Assembly: GCA_021789915.1 (NCBI GenBank)
Contig: JAJYIV010000004.1
Location: 1-58,757 of the forward strand
Reading direction: 5' to 3'
Source of the DNA: a bacterium
GTDB lineage: Bacteria > Patescibacteriota > Patescibacteriia > UBA9934 > GWF2-40-263
DNA length: 58,757 bases
Shown: piece after piece, positions 27,746-39,665 of the stretch
Layout: each line of letters begins with the position of its first letter
How positions within the stretch are numbered: position 1 is the stretch's first letter
Made by a program: the position numbers and the translations under genes
Notes under the pieces: model-generated
Told to the model about the DNA's origin: nothing
Databases searched by the model: none
Seen by the model: only the letters and a program-made list of their open reading frames with translations

Positions 27746-29662
27746 ATGGGAAATCGCGACCACTCCCACCCCCCTGTCCGCCGCCGTGCGGCCGGCGGAC
27801 GTTCCCCCCTCGGGCAGGGGGGAACGCGTGCTTCCGTTCGCGCGCGGCCGACCGTTCGTTCCGCGCGTCTTCGCGTGCATGCGCGCACGGCGCTCAAGAC
27901 CGTCCTCGTTCTTTGCGGCGCCGCCGCTTTGGCCGCCTCGGCCGCCTTTCTGACCGTCCGCCAGTCCGCCACGTATCTTTCGGTTTCCGCGGAAACGCCC
28001 CCGACTTCTTCCGTGCAGCAACCCGGCGCCAAGGATGTGCCGATGCTCGGCCTTCGCCTGCAGGCGTACGCGCAGCCGGTCATGGTTTCGTCGATCAGCT
28101 TCGCCGTGCTGACGGATCGCGACGGCCGGTTCGAAAACGGCATTGCCGACGACGTGGATCCGGCGCAGGCCTTGGAAGCGTGCACGCTGCTGGATGCGTC
28201 CAGCGCGCGACTCTCCGGTCCCGTTGCGCCGTCGTCCGCTTCGCGCACGCTGACCTTCGCGCTCAGCCTCCCGCTTGCGCCGTTGCAGGCGGCGGGGTTG
28301 CAGGTCCATTGCACGTTGGGCGCGCAGACGCTGCCCGGTCCCGGATCGGATCAGATCGCCCTGGCCCTGCTTGGTCCGCAGGACGTCCAGGCAATGACCG
28401 GCGGTTCGGTGCTGCCCGTGTCCGCCGTGTCCTTCGGCTGGTTCTCCTCCTCCATCAATGCCCGCGGAGCGGTTTCCGTGTGGCGGAATCGACCGGCGGC
28501 GTCAAAGCAGGCGGTCGCTTCGTCCGTTTCGCCCGCGGCCGCGCCGGAGGCGGCGTCCGTATCCGTCCAGGCTCTGCCGCTGCCCGCGCGCCAATATCTC
28601 CTGCCGCGCGAGCAAGGCGTGGAAGTCGCGCGCTTCCGGCTGGGCGCGACGCAGGCGACGACCGTGCGCGCGCTGACCTTCGTCGATTGCCTCGGGTATC
28701 AGGGCGGGGACAACTGCCTGTCCGACGGCCAAGCGGCGGGGAATGCACGCTTCATCGCGGCCGCCCACCTGACGTTTGACGACGCTTCCGGCGCTCCGCA
28801 CCGCGTTTCCGCCGTTCCGGACGCCGACGGCACGCTGTTCTTCCGCGACGTTTCCATCCCCGTTGCAACGTCCGCCACGCTTTCCTTGTCGGTGGACACG
28901 TCGGCCTTCGATCCTTCCTTGGAAGGGGCCGCGATCTCCTACGCCTTCGTCGACTCCGGTTCATTCGCGCTCACGCCCGCGCGCCGCATAGCCGCGTCGT
29001 TTGCGAGCGACGGAACGTCTCCCGGTCTCTTTTCGACGGACGACGCCGTGCCGGGCTTGAACGGCGTTTCGTCGGGGACGGCGGCGGTTTTCGTGAAAAG
29101 CCGTCCGGCCTTTTCGATCGCTTCCGGCGGTCCGGACGGATCGGCTCCCGCCGCCATGGGCGAAGTCTTCCGTTTTACGGTCTCGACCCAGGGCGCGGGG
29201 GCCGTTGACCTGTACCGTCTGGCCTTCCGCCTGCATGCGACGGACCGTGCCAAGAGCGGTTGGACCTCGTGCGACCAGCTCGCGACGAGCGCCAAGTGGG
29301 GATTGCGCGACGCTGATGATCCCGGCACGCGCCTGGAAGACCCGGGCGACTGGATTTTTTACCAGGAGGACGGCTCGCCCTGCGTCTCCGGCGGGACGCT
29401 GGCGTACGCGGTCGTGGATTTCACGCGCGCCGGCGACCCGCAGCCGAAGGCCGTGGGGCTGGACGTCCCGCGCACGTGGCTGCTGCGCGTGGACGCTTCG
29501 GGCGCCGCCTCCGGCGACACGCTGCGCGTGGACATCCCCGCCGGGCCGCTCCCCGCGTCCATCGTCTCGCCCGTGAGCTGGACGGACGCGTGGGCGTTGA
29601 AGACGCTTGACGCCTCCGGCCTGCCGGGGCTGCCGCTTTCCGGCGGCACGCTGCGGTTTTGA
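27746..29662 (+). CDS. Hypothetical exported/membrane-anchored protein; N-terminus partly repeat-derived
   Basis: Single TM segment VLVLCGAAALAASAAFLTV followed by a Ser/Ala-rich beta-like ectodomain. Confidence 0.75.
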   Translation: MGNRDHSHPPVRRRAAGGRSPLGQGGTRASVRARPTVRSARLRVHARTALKTVLVLCGAAALAASAAFLTVRQSATYLSVSAETPPTSSVQQPGAKDVPMLGLRLQAYAQPVMVSSISFAVLTDRDGRFENGIADDVDPAQALEACTLLDASSARLSGPVAPSSASRTLTFALSLPLAPLQAAGLQVHCTLGAQTLPGPGSDQIALALLGPQDVQAMTGGSVLPVSAVSFGWFSSSINARGAVSVWRNRPAASKQAVASSVSPAAAPEAASVSVQALPLPARQYLLPREQGVEVARFRLGATQATTVRALTFVDCLGYQGGDNCLSDGQAAGNARFIAAAHLTFDDASGAPHRVSAVPDADGTLFFRDVSIPVATSATLSLSVDTSAFDPSLEGAAISYAFVDSGSFALTPARRIAASFASDGTSPGLFSTDDAVPGLNGVSSGTAAVFVKSRPAFSIASGGPDGSAPAAMGEVFRFTVSTQGAGAVDLYRLAFRLHATDRAKSGWTSCDQLATSAKWGLRDADDPGTRLEDPGDWIFYQEDGSPCVSGGTLAYAVVDFTRAGDPQPKAVGLDVPRTWLLRVDASGAASGDTLRVDIPAGPLPASIVSPVSWTDAWALKTLDASGLPGLPLSGGTLRF

Positions 29663-29687
29663 AGGTCAAGCGAGCTCCCGTTCCCCT

Positions 29688-30818
29688 ATGCCGTGGCAAT
29701 CGTACGCCGGCCCCTTCGCGCTGTATTTTGCGCTGCTGCTCATTCTGGCGGCGCTGTTTTTCGCGCGCCGCCGTCCGCGTGCGCCGTCCGCCGCCTTCCT
29801 GCGCGACCTCACGCAGGCGGCGCGGGAAGGGAAGATCGATCCGGTCGTCGGGCGCATGGACGAAGTCGAGCGCCTCATCCACATCATCTCGCGGCGCACG
29901 AAAAACAATCCACTCCTGATCGGCGCGCCGGGCGTCGGCAAGACGGCGATCGTGGAAGGCCTGGCGCATCGGATGGCATCAGGCGACGTGCCCGACGTCC
30001 TCGCGGGCGCGCGCCTGCTGCAGCTCGACGTGAGCGATCTCATCGCCGGCACGCGCTACCGCGGCGATTTCGAGCAGCGCCTGCGCCGCGTGATGCGCCG
30101 GCTGGAAGCGTTGCCGCGCGCGACGATCCTGTTCATCGACGAGATCCATCTGCTCGAGCAGACCAAAGGTGTGGAAGGCGCGCTGTCGGCATCCGACGTC
30201 CTGAAGCCCGCGCTGGCGCGCGGCGACCTGCCGGTGATCGGCGCGACGACGATGGCGGAGTACGAAAAATACATCCGCGCGGAGCCGGCGCTCGACCGCC
30301 GCTTCCAGCCGGTGTACGTCGGCGAGCCGACGCCGGAGGAGGCGCTGGCCGTGCTGCGCGGCGTAAAAGGGCTTTACGAAGAACACCATGGCGTGGACAT
30401 CGACGACGCGGCTTTGGCGGTCGCCGTCGAGGGATCGAAAAGGCTCAAGACCCGCTCGCTTCCGGACAAGGCCATCGATTTGATCGACGAAGCCTGCGCA
30501 AAGGTCGCCATCGACGCGTCGGAGGCGCATCGCGTGCCGTTCGGCGTGCTGCACGGCGCCGCGCAACGTGCCAAGCAGCGTCAAGAACAAGAAGGATTGT
30601 CGCCGGAACAAACGAAGCGCCGCCGTGCGGCGCGCCGAGCCTTTCGGACGGACGCGACCGGGAAGGAGGCCGACGCCGTGCTGCGGAAGCATCTGCGCGG
30701 GCTTGGCGTGACGAGCGCTTCGACGTGCGCGGGACAGCGGCCGTGCGTCTGCGTCCAGGACGTCGAGTCGGTGCTGAACGAGTGGAACGCGTTGGCGAAG
30801 AGAGAAGCGGGCCGGTAA
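29688..30818 (+). CDS. Membrane-anchored ClpA/ClpB D1-like AAA+ ATPase
   Basis: N-terminal [80 protein letters not shown]; no D2 domain. Confidence 0.85.
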   Translation: MPWQSYAGPFALYFALLLILAALFFARRRPRAPSAAFLRDLTQAAREGKIDPVVGRMDEVERLIHIISRRTKNNPLLIGAPGVGKTAIVEGLAHRMASGDVPDVLAGARLLQLDVSDLIAGTRYRGDFEQRLRRVMRRLEALPRATILFIDEIHLLEQTKGVEGALSASDVLKPALARGDLPVIGATTMAEYEKYIRAEPALDRRFQPVYVGEPTPEEALAVLRGVKGLYEEHHGVDIDDAALAVAVEGSKRLKTRSLPDKAIDLIDEACAKVAIDASEAHRVPFGVLHGAAQRAKQRQEQEGLSPEQTKRRRAARRAFRTDATGKEADAVLRKHLRGLGVTSASTCAGQRPCVCVQDVESVLNEWNALAKREAGR

Positions 30819-30823
30819 TCGCC

Positions 30824-30851
30824 AGTGGATAAACCCGCTGGCTTTTTTTAT
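30824..30851 (+). terminator. Rho-independent terminator
   Basis: GCCAG..CTGGC-TTTTTTT. Confidence 0.7.
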
Positions 30852-30914
30852 CGATCTTCTATGATGGCACCAGCTTAATTTTCAAGAGACTTCTGCGTTT
30901 CAGACGTCTCGTCA

Positions 30915-31625
30915 ATGAGTATGACCGTGGAAAAACCTCCCGTGAGCGCAGAAAAATTCAATCCGCGCGATAAAAAATACAAAAGAGTTGCCGATTTGCC
31001 GGAGCCAATTCGTAAAAAATATGTGAACCTGCCGAAAGATGGGTTCATACGAAAGGCAGCTGCTGAGTTTGATGCGGAGCATAGTGACTACAAAGAGTCG
31101 ACTTTCTTGCACCGGATTATTTTGTTAGCTTCGAGACATCGCCAACACGAATTAGCAGCGGAAAAAGATCCCATAGACATGCTAAAGGAACAAGCGGCGC
31201 TAGAAATAGATGATCAGGTCGATATTGAAGAAGCGGAAAGATGGGAGGAAATGAAAAGGAAATTGACAGAGATGGGTCACACGGGTTACGTCGAAAAATC
31301 TCTACATTCCAGTTTTGAAATGAGGGGAGAAATTGATGGCATCAAGTTTTGGGCTTACAGGGATGGTGGAATGGTTAATGACGTTCAACTCTCCCAAAGA
31401 GAAGCAGAAGAAATTGTTTCGAAATACGAAGACATTGCCTTCGACAGAGATATAGCTAAAGAAGCCAGAGAAGAAAGGAGAAGGAAGGCAAATGCAGAGA
31501 TCGATAAAATACACGGGTCGAATCCTGACATGAATCTTTGGCTGAGGCAGCAGCTGGAGCTTGAACGTAGGGAGGCTGCTGAACAAGGGAAAAAAAGGGA
31601 TCTGCTAGCAAAGCTCGGCTTCTAA
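30915..31625 (+). CDS. Hypothetical protein, AT-rich relative to genome
   Basis: ORF MSMTVEKPPVSAEKFNPRDKKYKR...; marked local drop in GC. Confidence 0.65.
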   Translation: MSMTVEKPPVSAEKFNPRDKKYKRVADLPEPIRKKYVNLPKDGFIRKAAAEFDAEHSDYKESTFLHRIILLASRHRQHELAAEKDPIDMLKEQAALEIDDQVDIEEAERWEEMKRKLTEMGHTGYVEKSLHSSFEMRGEIDGIKFWAYRDGGMVNDVQLSQREAEEIVSKYEDIAFDRDIAKEAREERRRKANAEIDKIHGSNPDMNLWLRQQLELERREAAEQGKKRDLLAKLGF

Positions 31626-31862
31626 TGAAGCCTTAATCCGACGCAAGCAAGTAAAACGCCCCCGCGGAAAGCGGAGGCGTTTTTCCATTCGGACGGAAGA
31701 TCTGGATCAGGCTTTCAATGTGATTTCATCCTGTCTTTTCTTCACGAGCTTCTGTACTCATCTGCCCATGCGGGGCCGTCGGAACGTCTGGGTTGCAACC
31801 AACAGAAGACGGCAGCATAGCAGAACGGGCGGATTCCGTCAAGGGGGTCGGTCCAATCCTGG

Positions 31863-31892
31863 CTTGACGCCGCGGCGTTTCCATGCTAGGTT
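31863..31892 (+). promoter_or_regulatory. Promoter TTGACG-17-TAGGTT
   Basis: Upstream of the CDS at 31944. Confidence 0.55.
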
Positions 31893-31943
31893 CGCCCCAT
31901 CTTGGCCCTCGCAAGACAACCGGCCAGGAGAGGAGAACGGAAG

Positions 31944-32405
31944 ATGACGGTGAAAGAGTGGAAAGAATTGTACATCCTCCTGGCGATCGCGGCGTTTGGC
32001 GCGATCTGGGGCTTGTACGTTTCCTGGTATCACGAGGTCGCGTCTCGGGAAGCACTGCGAGCCGCGCGCGCGGAGACCGTCGCATGGCAGGAGGTCGGCG
32101 CGTACGCGATCAAACGCTTGCGCGCGCAGGACTGCTCGCGGATCGAAACCGGAGCGGTCGCGTCGTGGCTGACGGGAGTCGACGACGGCGGCAATGACGT
32201 GCTCGAGCTCTTCCCTCCGGAAAAAGGTGGCGACCGCGGATTCCTGACGGTACTGACGCCTGTCCCGGGAGCCGCCGGGTCAAAGCAGGCGGCGAACTTC
32301 TGCGTTACCTACGACCGTACGAACACGACCGACGCGGGCAAGCCGTTTTCCGGGTTCATCACAAGCATCGTTTACCGTGGGGACAAAGCGACGGACTGCC
32401 GCTGA
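31944..32405 (+). CDS. Hypothetical single-pass membrane protein
   Basis: MTVKEWKELYILLAIAAFGAIWGLYVSWYHE; GGAGAGGAG upstream. Confidence 0.7.
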   Translation: MTVKEWKELYILLAIAAFGAIWGLYVSWYHEVASREALRAARAETVAWQEVGAYAIKRLRAQDCSRIETGAVASWLTGVDDGGNDVLELFPPEKGGDRGFLTVLTPVPGAAGSKQAANFCVTYDRTNTTDAGKPFSGFITSIVYRGDKATDCR

Positions 32406-32418
32406 CGGCTCGCGTCTT

Positions 32419-32452
32419 ATCCCGCCTCCTTCTTCGGAGGTGGGCTTTTTTC
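32419..32452 (+). terminator. Rho-independent terminator
   Basis: CCCGCCTCC-TTCTTC-GGAGGTGGG-CTTTTTT. Confidence 0.8.
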
Positions 32453-32496
32453 GTCTTGACACGCCCGGGTCTGCCTGCGCAAGATGGATGCGTTCT

Positions 32497-32898
32497 ATGC
32501 ATGATGCTATTAAACGACTCTTGGATCTGGCCCGCCGCACCGGCGATCGGCTCATTGTCACGGATCCCGAAGGCCGTGAGCCCTACGTCCTTTTATCGCT
32601 GGACCAGTACGAGGAGCTTCTTGGCGGCCCTCTGGAAGAGGCGCCTTTGCCCCCTCCGCCTCCGAAAGAAGCCGCGTCCGAAACTTCCGCACCGCCCGTG
32701 GAGCTTCGGTCGCCGCCCGTGGCGACGGACGCATCAGCCATCGCTGCGGCGGACGATTCTCCTCGCGCCATTCCTGTCCGTCGCCTGGATGCCGATCCTG
32801 CCCAGATTCCCGCGCCGATCCCCCCTGTTTCTTCGGTCGAAGACGACCAGACGGGGGAGGCTGGCGAGGAGCAGTTTTACCTGGAACCCGTGGAATAA
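32497..32898 (+). CDS. Hypothetical protein with Phd/YefM-like N-terminal segment and Pro-rich tail
   Basis: RLLDLARRTGDRLIVTDPEGREPYVLLSLDQYEELL. Confidence 0.55.
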   Translation: MHDAIKRLLDLARRTGDRLIVTDPEGREPYVLLSLDQYEELLGGPLEEAPLPPPPPKEAASETSAPPVELRSPPVATDASAIAAADDSPRAIPVRRLDADPAQIPAPIPPVSSVEDDQTGEAGEEQFYLEPVE

Positions 32899-32941
32899 AA
32901 ATCGCCTCTATTTAGGCGGTTTTTCCTTTTAGCGTCAGCTC

Positions 32942-32970
32942 TTGCGGGATTTACGGGCTTCTGCTACACT
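32942..32970 (+). promoter_or_regulatory. Promoter of tuf/S10 operon
   Basis: TTGCGG-17-TACACT. Confidence 0.55.
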
Positions 32971-33062
32971 TCGCCTCACCTTAATCCTAAGGCTCTTAAT
33001 TTCTTGAGGCCGCCGCGCTCCGCCGCCTGGGTCGGGACGCGACGGACCCGACGATCCAACGT

Positions 33063-34256
<1,194 letters not shown>

Positions 34257-34320
34257 CTTACTCATCCGTTCTTTTCGGTCGCTTGTGCCTTCCGCCCGCA
34301 AAACTGAAACGACGGCTGAG

Positions 34321-34623
34321 ATGCCGCGCATCCGGATCAAAATCCGCGCGTATGATCACAAGATCATCGACCAGGCCACCCAGACCATCATCCGCACCGC
34401 GGAACGGTCTGGCGCCAAAGTTCTCGGCCCGGTTCCGTTGCCGACCGAAAAGCGCCGGTATACCGTGAACCGCTCGACGTTCGTCCACAAGGACGCGCGC
34501 GAGCAGTATGAGATGCGCGTTCACAAGCGTCTCATCGATATCGCCGGACCGAATGAGAAGACGATCGACGCCTTGATGACGTTGAACCTTCCCGCCGGCG
34601 TGGACGTTGAGATCAAGACGTAA
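34321..34623 (+). CDS. rpsJ: 30S ribosomal protein S10 (possible GTG start at 34285)
   Basis: [49 protein letters not shown]. Confidence 0.96.
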   Translation: MPRIRIKIRAYDHKIIDQATQTIIRTAERSGAKVLGPVPLPTEKRRYTVNRSTFVHKDAREQYEMRVHKRLIDIAGPNEKTIDALMTLNLPAGVDVEIKT

Positions 34624-35011
34624 GTGCGAAGCGTTCCCGTTCTTGCCTCTGCCCCGCATGGCTCCATGTGGGGCAGGACGGAGGAACGGGGACCCGCCTC
34701 CGCCGAGCTTCGGCGGGCAGGCATGACGGACGAAGAACCCGGAAGAAAGATCCGCGCCGCTTGGGCGGGGAAAACCTTCCGGACGCTTCCGACCCCGTCT
34801 CCAGGAGGCTTTCATTCCCATTCCACCTAACGCCTTCTCATTTCCGTGCAGGCCAGACCCTGGCCGCGGAACCTCAATGATTTTCCGAGACGTTTGAAGC
34901 CCGAGAGGGGTTTTGCGCGTTTTTCGGAAAACATTGTTCGGCGTTCGCGTTCCGTGTCTGGCTTTTACGTTAGGGAAGCCAGGGTATGTCCCCGGGAGGG
35001 ACCAATGCACT

Positions 35012-35638
35012 ATGCCTTTCATCATCGGTCGCAAGCTCGAAATGAGCCAGGAATTCAAGGGGGACGGAACGGTCGTGCCGGTGACGATCGTCGCCGTCGA
35101 GCCGAACACGGTGACGCAGGTTCGGACGCCGGAGGCGGACGGCTATGCGGCTGTCCAGTTGGGAACGGATCCGCACGGAGGGCTCAACAAACCGGAAGCC
35201 GGCCATCTCAAGGACCTGTCAGCCTTCTCGGTTCTGCGCGAATTCCGCGTTGAGAAGACGGACTTGAAGCGTGGCGACACGATCGACGTCTCCGCGTTCG
35301 CTCCCGGCATGAAAGTCGACGTGGTCGGCACGTCCAAGGGCCGCGGGTTCCAGGGTGTCATGAAGCGCCACCATTTCTCCGGGGGGCCGGCCACGCACGG
35401 CCAGAAGGACCAGATGCGCATGCCGGGTTCCATCGCTTCGCAGCGCCAAGGCCCGGTGTCCAAGGGACAGCGCATGGCTGGCCACATGGGGGATGACCGC
35501 GTGACCGTGAAGAACCTCGAAGTCATCTCCGTGGATCCCGGCGCGCGCGTGCTCGCCGTGAAGGGCGCCGTTCCCGGCGCGCGCGGCGGACTCCTCCTCA
35601 TTATCGCCCGCGAGGGCCAGACCGTATGGCAACGGTGA
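35012..35638 (+). CDS. rplC: 50S ribosomal protein L3
   Basis: GTSKGRGFQGVMKRHHFSGGPATHGQKDQMRMPGSIASQ. Confidence 0.97.
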   Translation: MPFIIGRKLEMSQEFKGDGTVVPVTIVAVEPNTVTQVRTPEADGYAAVQLGTDPHGGLNKPEAGHLKDLSAFSVLREFRVEKTDLKRGDTIDVSAFAPGMKVDVVGTSKGRGFQGVMKRHHFSGGPATHGQKDQMRMPGSIASQRQGPVSKGQRMAGHMGDDRVTVKNLEVISVDPGARVLAVKGAVPGARGGLLLIIAREGQTVWQR

Positions 35639-36258
35639 AACTCTATAACCAGCAAGGCGACATGGTTGGCGACCTGGCTTTGAACGCGAAGCTTTTCAGC
35701 GTGAAGCCGAATGCGGCCCTGGTCCATGAGGCGGCCGTCGCGCAGGCGGCGGAGCGCCGCGTCGCCCTGGCTCACACGAAGGGCCGCGGCGAGGTGGCGG
35801 GCACAGGCAAGAAGCCGTGGAAGCAGAAGGGAACCGGTCGCGCCCGCCACGGGTCGCGCCGTTCCCCGATCTGGGTCGGCGGAGGCATCACCTTCGGGCC
35901 GACGTCGGAACGTGTCTTTGCCGTGAAGATGAACCGCAAGGCGCGCCGCAAAGCCTTGGCCATGGTTTTGACGGACAAGGTCAACGACGGCTGCCTGGTG
36001 GCCGTGGACTCGCTGAAACTCGACGCGCCGAAGACGAAAGCCTTCGCCGGCATCCTGAAGAGGCTCCCGACCTCCGGCAGAAAGACGCTCGTCATTCTGG
36101 AGCCGAAGAACGCGGAGACGTTCCGCGCCGCGCGCAATCTGCCCCGCGTTTCCACCCTCCCGGCAGACAGCTTGAACGTGGTGGATCTGCTCGCGCACGA
36201 CTGCGTACTCGCCTCGAAGGAGGCGATCGAAGTCATGACCAAGACCTTCACGCGCTGA
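35626..36258 (+). CDS. rplD: 50S ribosomal protein L4
   Basis: [38 protein letters not shown]. Confidence 0.97.
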   Translation: MATVKLYNQQGDMVGDLALNAKLFSVKPNAALVHEAAVAQAAERRVALAHTKGRGEVAGTGKKPWKQKGTGRARHGSRRSPIWVGGGITFGPTSERVFAVKMNRKARRKALAMVLTDKVNDGCLVAVDSLKLDAPKTKAFAGILKRLPTSGRKTLVILEPKNAETFRAARNLPRVSTLPADSLNVVDLLAHDCVLASKEAIEVMTKTFTR

Positions 36259-36259
36259 T

Positions 36260-36712
36260 ATGGGCATTCTCGACCGCTTTATATCGAAGAAGGAACGGGA
36301 AGTGAAGGCGTCCGTCGGGGCCAAAGCGCCGACGAAGGCTTCCCCGCCGGCCAAAAAGTCTGTCGCCAAGCCGGTTCCCGCCGCCAAGGCCGAAGCGCCG
36401 AAAGCGGTCGCGAAAGGCCCCGTTCCGGCCCACCTGCTCCGCGTGCTCGTGAAGCCGCTCGTGACGGAACAGGCCGCCATCCTCGCGTCTCACGGGCAGT
36501 ATGTTTTCCGCGTCGCCCTGAGCGCCAACCGCGTGGAGGTCAAAAACGCGATGAAGGCCGTCTACGGCATTGTGCCGGCGTCCGTCAACATCCAGCGCGT
36601 GCGCGGCAAGGCCGTCCGATACGGCAAAACCTACGGCCGCCGCCAGACGTGGAAAAAAGCCATCGTAACGCTCCCGAAGGGAGCCGCCATCGACGTTTAC
36701 GCCGGCGTCTAA
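36260..36712 (+). CDS. rplW: 50S ribosomal protein L23 with N-terminal K/A/P-rich extension
   Basis: [35 protein letters not shown]. Confidence 0.94.
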   Translation: MGILDRFISKKEREVKASVGAKAPTKASPPAKKSVAKPVPAAKAEAPKAVAKGPVPAHLLRVLVKPLVTEQAAILASHGQYVFRVALSANRVEVKNAMKAVYGIVPASVNIQRVRGKAVRYGKTYGRRQTWKKAIVTLPKGAAIDVYAGV

Positions 36713-36716
36713 CCCT

Positions 36717-37568
36717 ATGCCCGTCAAACGCTATCATCCGACCTCCGCGGGCCGCCGCCTCTCGTCCGTCGACACGTTCGACGACGTGACGAAACAGCGC
36801 CCGGAGAAGTCGCTCACCATTCCGCGCAAGGAGTTCGCGGGCCGTTCGCGCGGCAAAATCACCGTTCGCCACAAAGGCGGAGGCGCCAAGCAGCGCATCC
36901 GCCTGGTGGACGGCCTGCGCCACAAGTTCGACGTGCCGGCGGTCGTGAAGGCCATCGAGTACGATCCGAACCGCGGCGCGCGCCTTGCCCTCCTCGTCTA
37001 CCGCGATGGCGCGAAAAGCTACATCGTGGCGCCCCTCGGCCTGAAGGTCGGGGACGCCGTGGTTTCGACGCGCGGCAAGGGAGACATCCAGATTGGCAAC
37101 CGCTTCCCGCTGGAGCACATCCCCGTGGGCCTCATGGTCCATGATGTGGAGCTCACGCCGGGGAAGGGCGCGCAGATCGCGCGCGGCGCGGGAACCGGCG
37201 TCCAGCTCATGGCCGTCGAAGGCCCGTATGCCACGCTGAAGCTTCCGTCCGGGGAAATGCGCCTGGTCTTCAAGTCATGCATGGCCACGATCGGCCAGAC
37301 GTCCAATCCGGACCGCCGCCTCATCCGCTGGGGCAAGGCCGGCCGCTCCCGCCATCGCGGCATCCGTCCGACCGTCCGCGGCAAGGTCATGAACCCGGTC
37401 GACCACCCGCATGGCGGCGGCGAGGGCCGCAACTCGATCGGCTTGAAGCATCCGAAGACGCCGCAGGGCAAGCCCGCCCTCGGCGTCAAGACGCGCCGAC
37501 GGAAGGCTTCGGACGCGCTCATCATTCAGCGCCGTCCGAAGGGCCGCTTCGTGGGCGGCGCGAGCTAA
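36717..37568 (+). CDS. rplB: 50S ribosomal protein L2
   Basis: GRSRGKITVRHKGGGAKQRIRLVD; VMNPVDHPHGGGEGR. Confidence 0.98.
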   Translation: MPVKRYHPTSAGRRLSSVDTFDDVTKQRPEKSLTIPRKEFAGRSRGKITVRHKGGGAKQRIRLVDGLRHKFDVPAVVKAIEYDPNRGARLALLVYRDGAKSYIVAPLGLKVGDAVVSTRGKGDIQIGNRFPLEHIPVGLMVHDVELTPGKGAQIARGAGTGVQLMAVEGPYATLKLPSGEMRLVFKSCMATIGQTSNPDRRLIRWGKAGRSRHRGIRPTVRGKVMNPVDHPHGGGEGRNSIGLKHPKTPQGKPALGVKTRRRKASDALIIQRRPKGRFVGGAS

Positions 37569-37592
37569 CGGCTAAAGGCTAACGGCTCCTCT

Positions 37593-37916
37593 ATGTCCCG
37601 TAGTTCCAAAAAAGGTCCCTTCGTGGATCCGAAACTCCTCAAGAAGGTGATGGCGCTGAAGCCGGGCGGCAAGACGGTCGTCAAAACCTGGTCCCGCGCC
37701 TCCGCCATTGCGCCGGAAATGGTCGGGTACACCATCGGCGTCCACAACGGCAAGGATTTCATTCCCGTCCGCGTGGTGGAAAACATGGTGGGACACAAGC
37801 TCGGCGAGTTCTCGCCGACGCGCAAGTTCGTCCGCCATGGCGGCAAGCTGCAAAAAGGCATGGAGGCTTCCGCGGCCGCCGCCCCTGCCGCCGCCCCTGC
37901 CGCGGCCAAGAAATAA
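37593..37916 (+). CDS. rpsS: 30S ribosomal protein S19 with A/P tail
   Basis: [40 protein letters not shown]. Confidence 0.97.
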   Translation: MSRSSKKGPFVDPKLLKKVMALKPGGKTVVKTWSRASAIAPEMVGYTIGVHNGKDFIPVRVVENMVGHKLGEFSPTRKFVRHGGKLQKGMEASAAAAPAAAPAAAKK

Positions 37917-37945
37917 CGTCGCTGGCCCGTCCCTATCTCTCATGT

Positions 37946-38314
37946 ATGGAAGTCCGTGCCTACGCCCGTCATATCCGCCAGTCGCCGCGCAAGATCCGAC
38001 TGGTCGTCGACGCCATCCGCGGCAAGCGCGTGGATGACGCCTTGACCCAGCTGCGCTTCATCAACAAGGCGGCCGCGCTGCCCGTGATGAAGCTCCTTCA
38101 CTCGGCGATCGCGAATGCCGAACACAATTTCAAGCTGGAACGGTCGGCCCTGTCCGTACAGGCGATCGCGGTGGACGGCGGCCCCGTGCTCGAGCGCTGG
38201 CGCGCCCGCGCGTTCGGCCGCGCGGCCCCGATCCGCAGGCGCACGTCGCACATCTCGATCGTGCTCTCCGACCTGCCCGCCGTTCAGGCGGCCGCCCCTA
38301 AGTCGCATGCCTAA
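37946..38314 (+). CDS. rplV: 50S ribosomal protein L22
   Basis: ARHIRQSPRKIRLVVDAIRGK; RRTSHISIVLSD. Confidence 0.96.
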   Translation: MEVRAYARHIRQSPRKIRLVVDAIRGKRVDDALTQLRFINKAAALPVMKLLHSAIANAEHNFKLERSALSVQAIAVDGGPVLERWRARAFGRAAPIRRRTSHISIVLSDLPAVQAAAPKSHA

Positions 38315-38320
38315 ACCGCT

Positions 38321-39028
38321 ATGGGTCACAAAGTACATCCGAAAGCCTTCCGGCTCGCGGTCACCCGCGGTTGGGACGCCTCCTGGTTCGCCGCGAAGCG
38401 CGACGCGTTCAGCGCCCTCCTGCGCGAAGACGTGCTGATCCGCGCCTTCCTCCGGAAGGAGCTTCGCGAGGCCCTGGTCGACCGCATCGAGATCGAGCGG
38501 GCGCGCGGGAAGGTGACCGCCACCATCCACGCCGCCAAGCCGGGCATCGTGATCGGCCGCGCCGGCGCCGGCATCGAGGAGCTCGTCAAGAAGCTCAAGC
38601 AACGCTTCTACCGCGGTCGCAAGGTGAACCTGCAGCTGCAGGTGCGCGAAGTTGCGAATCCGAACCTGTCGGCGGCCGTCGTGGCCACGCAGATCGCCTT
38701 CGACCTGGAAAAGCGCATGCCGTTCCGCCGCAGCATGAAATCCGCCATCGAGCGCGTGCTGAAGAGCGGCGCGGAAGGCATCAAGATCACGATCGGCGGC
38801 CGACTGAACGGCGCCGAAATTGCCCGCGTGGAAACCCTTTCCCAGGGAAAGATCCCGCTGCACAACCTGCGCGCCGACGTGAATTTCGCTTCCGTACAGG
38901 CCAATACCATCGCCGGCGCCATCGGCGTGAAAGCGTGGATCAACCGCGGCGAAGTCTTCCAAAAGGCGTCGGAAGCCGAGGCTTCCGGCAAACCCGTGTC
39001 CGGCCCCGTCGGACGGAAGGCCGCCTAA
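38321..39028 (+). CDS. rpsC: 30S ribosomal protein S3
   Basis: MGHKVHPKAFRLAVTRGWDASWFA; PGIVIGRAGAGIEEL. Confidence 0.97.
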   Translation: MGHKVHPKAFRLAVTRGWDASWFAAKRDAFSALLREDVLIRAFLRKELREALVDRIEIERARGKVTATIHAAKPGIVIGRAGAGIEELVKKLKQRFYRGRKVNLQLQVREVANPNLSAAVVATQIAFDLEKRMPFRRSMKSAIERVLKSGAEGIKITIGGRLNGAEIARVETLSQGKIPLHNLRADVNFASVQANTIAGAIGVKAWINRGEVFQKASEAEASGKPVSGPVGRKAA

Positions 39029-39040
39029 CCGCTTCGTCGT

Positions 39041-39460
39041 ATGCTTATTCCGAAAAAGGTCAAGCACCGCAAGTGGCACAAGGGCCGCGCCCGCGGCAAG
39101 CGCGTGGCCTCACAAAAGACCACGCTCGCCTTCGGCTCGGTCGGCCTCAAGGCCATCACGGAAGGGTGGGTGACCTCCCGCCAGATCGAGGCTGCCCGGC
39201 GCGCGCTGACCCGCACGATCAAGCGCGGTGGCAAAGTCTGGATCCGCATTTTCCCCGACAAGCCGGTGACGACCAAGGGATCCGAAATGCCGATGGGGAA
39301 GGGCAAGGGCGCCGTCGACCATTACGTCGCGGTCGTGCGTCCGGGCACCGTCATGTTCGAGATGGACGGCGTGCCGGCCCACCTCGCCCGCGAAGCGATG
39401 TCGCTGGCGGCCTACAAGCTGCCCGTGCAAACCAGGATCGTGAACCGTGACCTTCCCTGA
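39041..39460 (+). CDS. rplP: 50S ribosomal protein L16
   Basis: [38 protein letters not shown]. Confidence 0.97.
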   Translation: MLIPKKVKHRKWHKGRARGKRVASQKTTLAFGSVGLKAITEGWVTSRQIEAARRALTRTIKRGGKVWIRIFPDKPVTTKGSEMPMGKGKGAVDHYVAVVRPGTVMFEMDGVPAHLAREAMSLAAYKLPVQTRIVNRDLP

Positions 39461-39461
39461 T

Positions 39462-39665
39462 ATGGACGCGAACATGCTGCCCAAGACGCCCGCGGCCGTC
39501 CGCGCCGCGATCGAGGACGCGCAGCAGAAGCTGCACGACCTGCGCCTGCAGGCTTCGGCGAACCAATTGAAGCGCGTCCGCGACATCCGCGCGGCGCGCC
39601 GGTCCGTCGCCCGCCTCAAGACCGCCCTGCGGGAAATGAAAAATGAAGGGGGACCCCTCGTATGA
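39462..39665 (+). CDS. rpmC: 50S ribosomal protein L29
   Basis: Position between rplP and rpsQ; QQKLHDLRLQASANQLKRVRDIRAARRSVARLKTAL. Confidence 0.88.
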   Translation: MDANMLPKTPAAVRAAIEDAQQKLHDLRLQASANQLKRVRDIRAARRSVARLKTALREMKNEGGPLV

